A stretch of 13,226 nt of DNA from an uncultured Odoribacter sp. (lineage in GTDB: Bacteria; Bacteroidota; Bacteroidia; Bacteroidales; Marinifilaceae), in NCBI GenBank assembly GCA_947039985.1, contig CAMRAP010000022.1, positions 1 to 13,226 on the forward strand, in the 5' to 3' direction. The translations under genes and the position numbers were made by a program. Within the stretch, counting starts at the first letter, position 1; each line of letters opens with the position of its first letter. The notes beneath the pieces are model-generated. The model saw nothing but the letters and a program-made list of their open reading frames with translations, was not told the DNA's origin and did not search any database. This document shows positions 13,197 to 13,226 of this stretch, one piece after another.

Positions 13197-13226
13197 AGAT
13201 CGGAAGAGCACACGTCTGACTCCAGT
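13197..13226 (+). other. Illumina TruSeq adapter contamination at the contig end
   Basis: The last 30 bases begin AGATCGGAAGAGC and continue as the read-1 indexing adapter, with one A missing (CTGACTCCAGT where the adapter has CTGAACTCCAGT). This is a library artefact, not genome. Read on the minus strand it encodes CSSD (the peptide artefact MCSSDL), which is fused to the glycosylase fragment. Confidence 0.97.

Noticed and set aside
13197..13213. GTG start giving the N-terminus MCSSDL for the glycosylase
   Set aside because: These bases are sequencing adapter; the true start lies beyond the contig end.

Overview
The window reads as the end of an A+T-rich draft contig from a member of the Bacteroidota, probably Bacteroidales. 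The evidence is a eukaryote-like CarB of the type seen in that phylum, a TPR/transmembrane lipoprotein of a Bacteroidota regulator type, no consistent Shine-Dalgarno sites, and copies of the Bacteroidota -7 promoter element TAnnTTTG in four intergenic regions (upstream of the TPR gene, the toxin-antitoxin pair, carB and the phosphatase). I cannot fix the genus.

Layout. Positions 1-1272 (minus strand) hold the N-terminal 424 codons of a TPR protein that runs off the left edge. It is divergent from a compact YefM/YoeB-type toxin-antitoxin pair (1519-2072, plus strand), which has operator-like palindromes upstream and a bidirectional terminator downstream. Everything to the right is on the minus strand: carB (2136-5354), an outer-membrane barrel protein and a lipoprotein alkaline phosphatase as a two-gene unit (5526-7567), a DAACS/SDF-family symporter (7643-8824), a bifunctional glutathione synthase GshF (8852-11248), a MATE efflux protein (11245-12573), and a truncated DNA-3-methyladenine glycosylase I (12707 to the contig end). 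The last 30 bases (13197-13226) are Illumina adapter, not genome. They create a false N-terminus for the glycosylase.

How the genes work together. Transcription runs right to left, so MATE, gshF and the symporter form one tight operon: MATE and gshF overlap by 4 bp, and a 27-bp gap follows. This links glutathione synthesis in one fused enzyme with an exporter and an amino-acid importer. The importer lacks the arginine used for acidic side chains, so a neutral or cyst(e)ine-like substrate fits better than glutamate. Phosphatase and barrel protein are a second unit with its own promoter and a 5'-terminal hairpin. carB stands alone, with no carA beside it.

The most unusual observation is a 33-bp direct repeat. 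The last codons and stop of carB recur, diverged but in the same reading frame, at 1403-1435, on the far side of the toxin-antitoxin module. The module therefore sits between intact carB and what looks like the tail of a second carB copy, or an attachment-site-like duplication. The second notable feature is a 34-residue tandem duplication inside GshF. There is no rRNA, tRNA, CRISPR array or transposase, and no gene-free stretch above 300 bp; the largest gap is 1273-1518.
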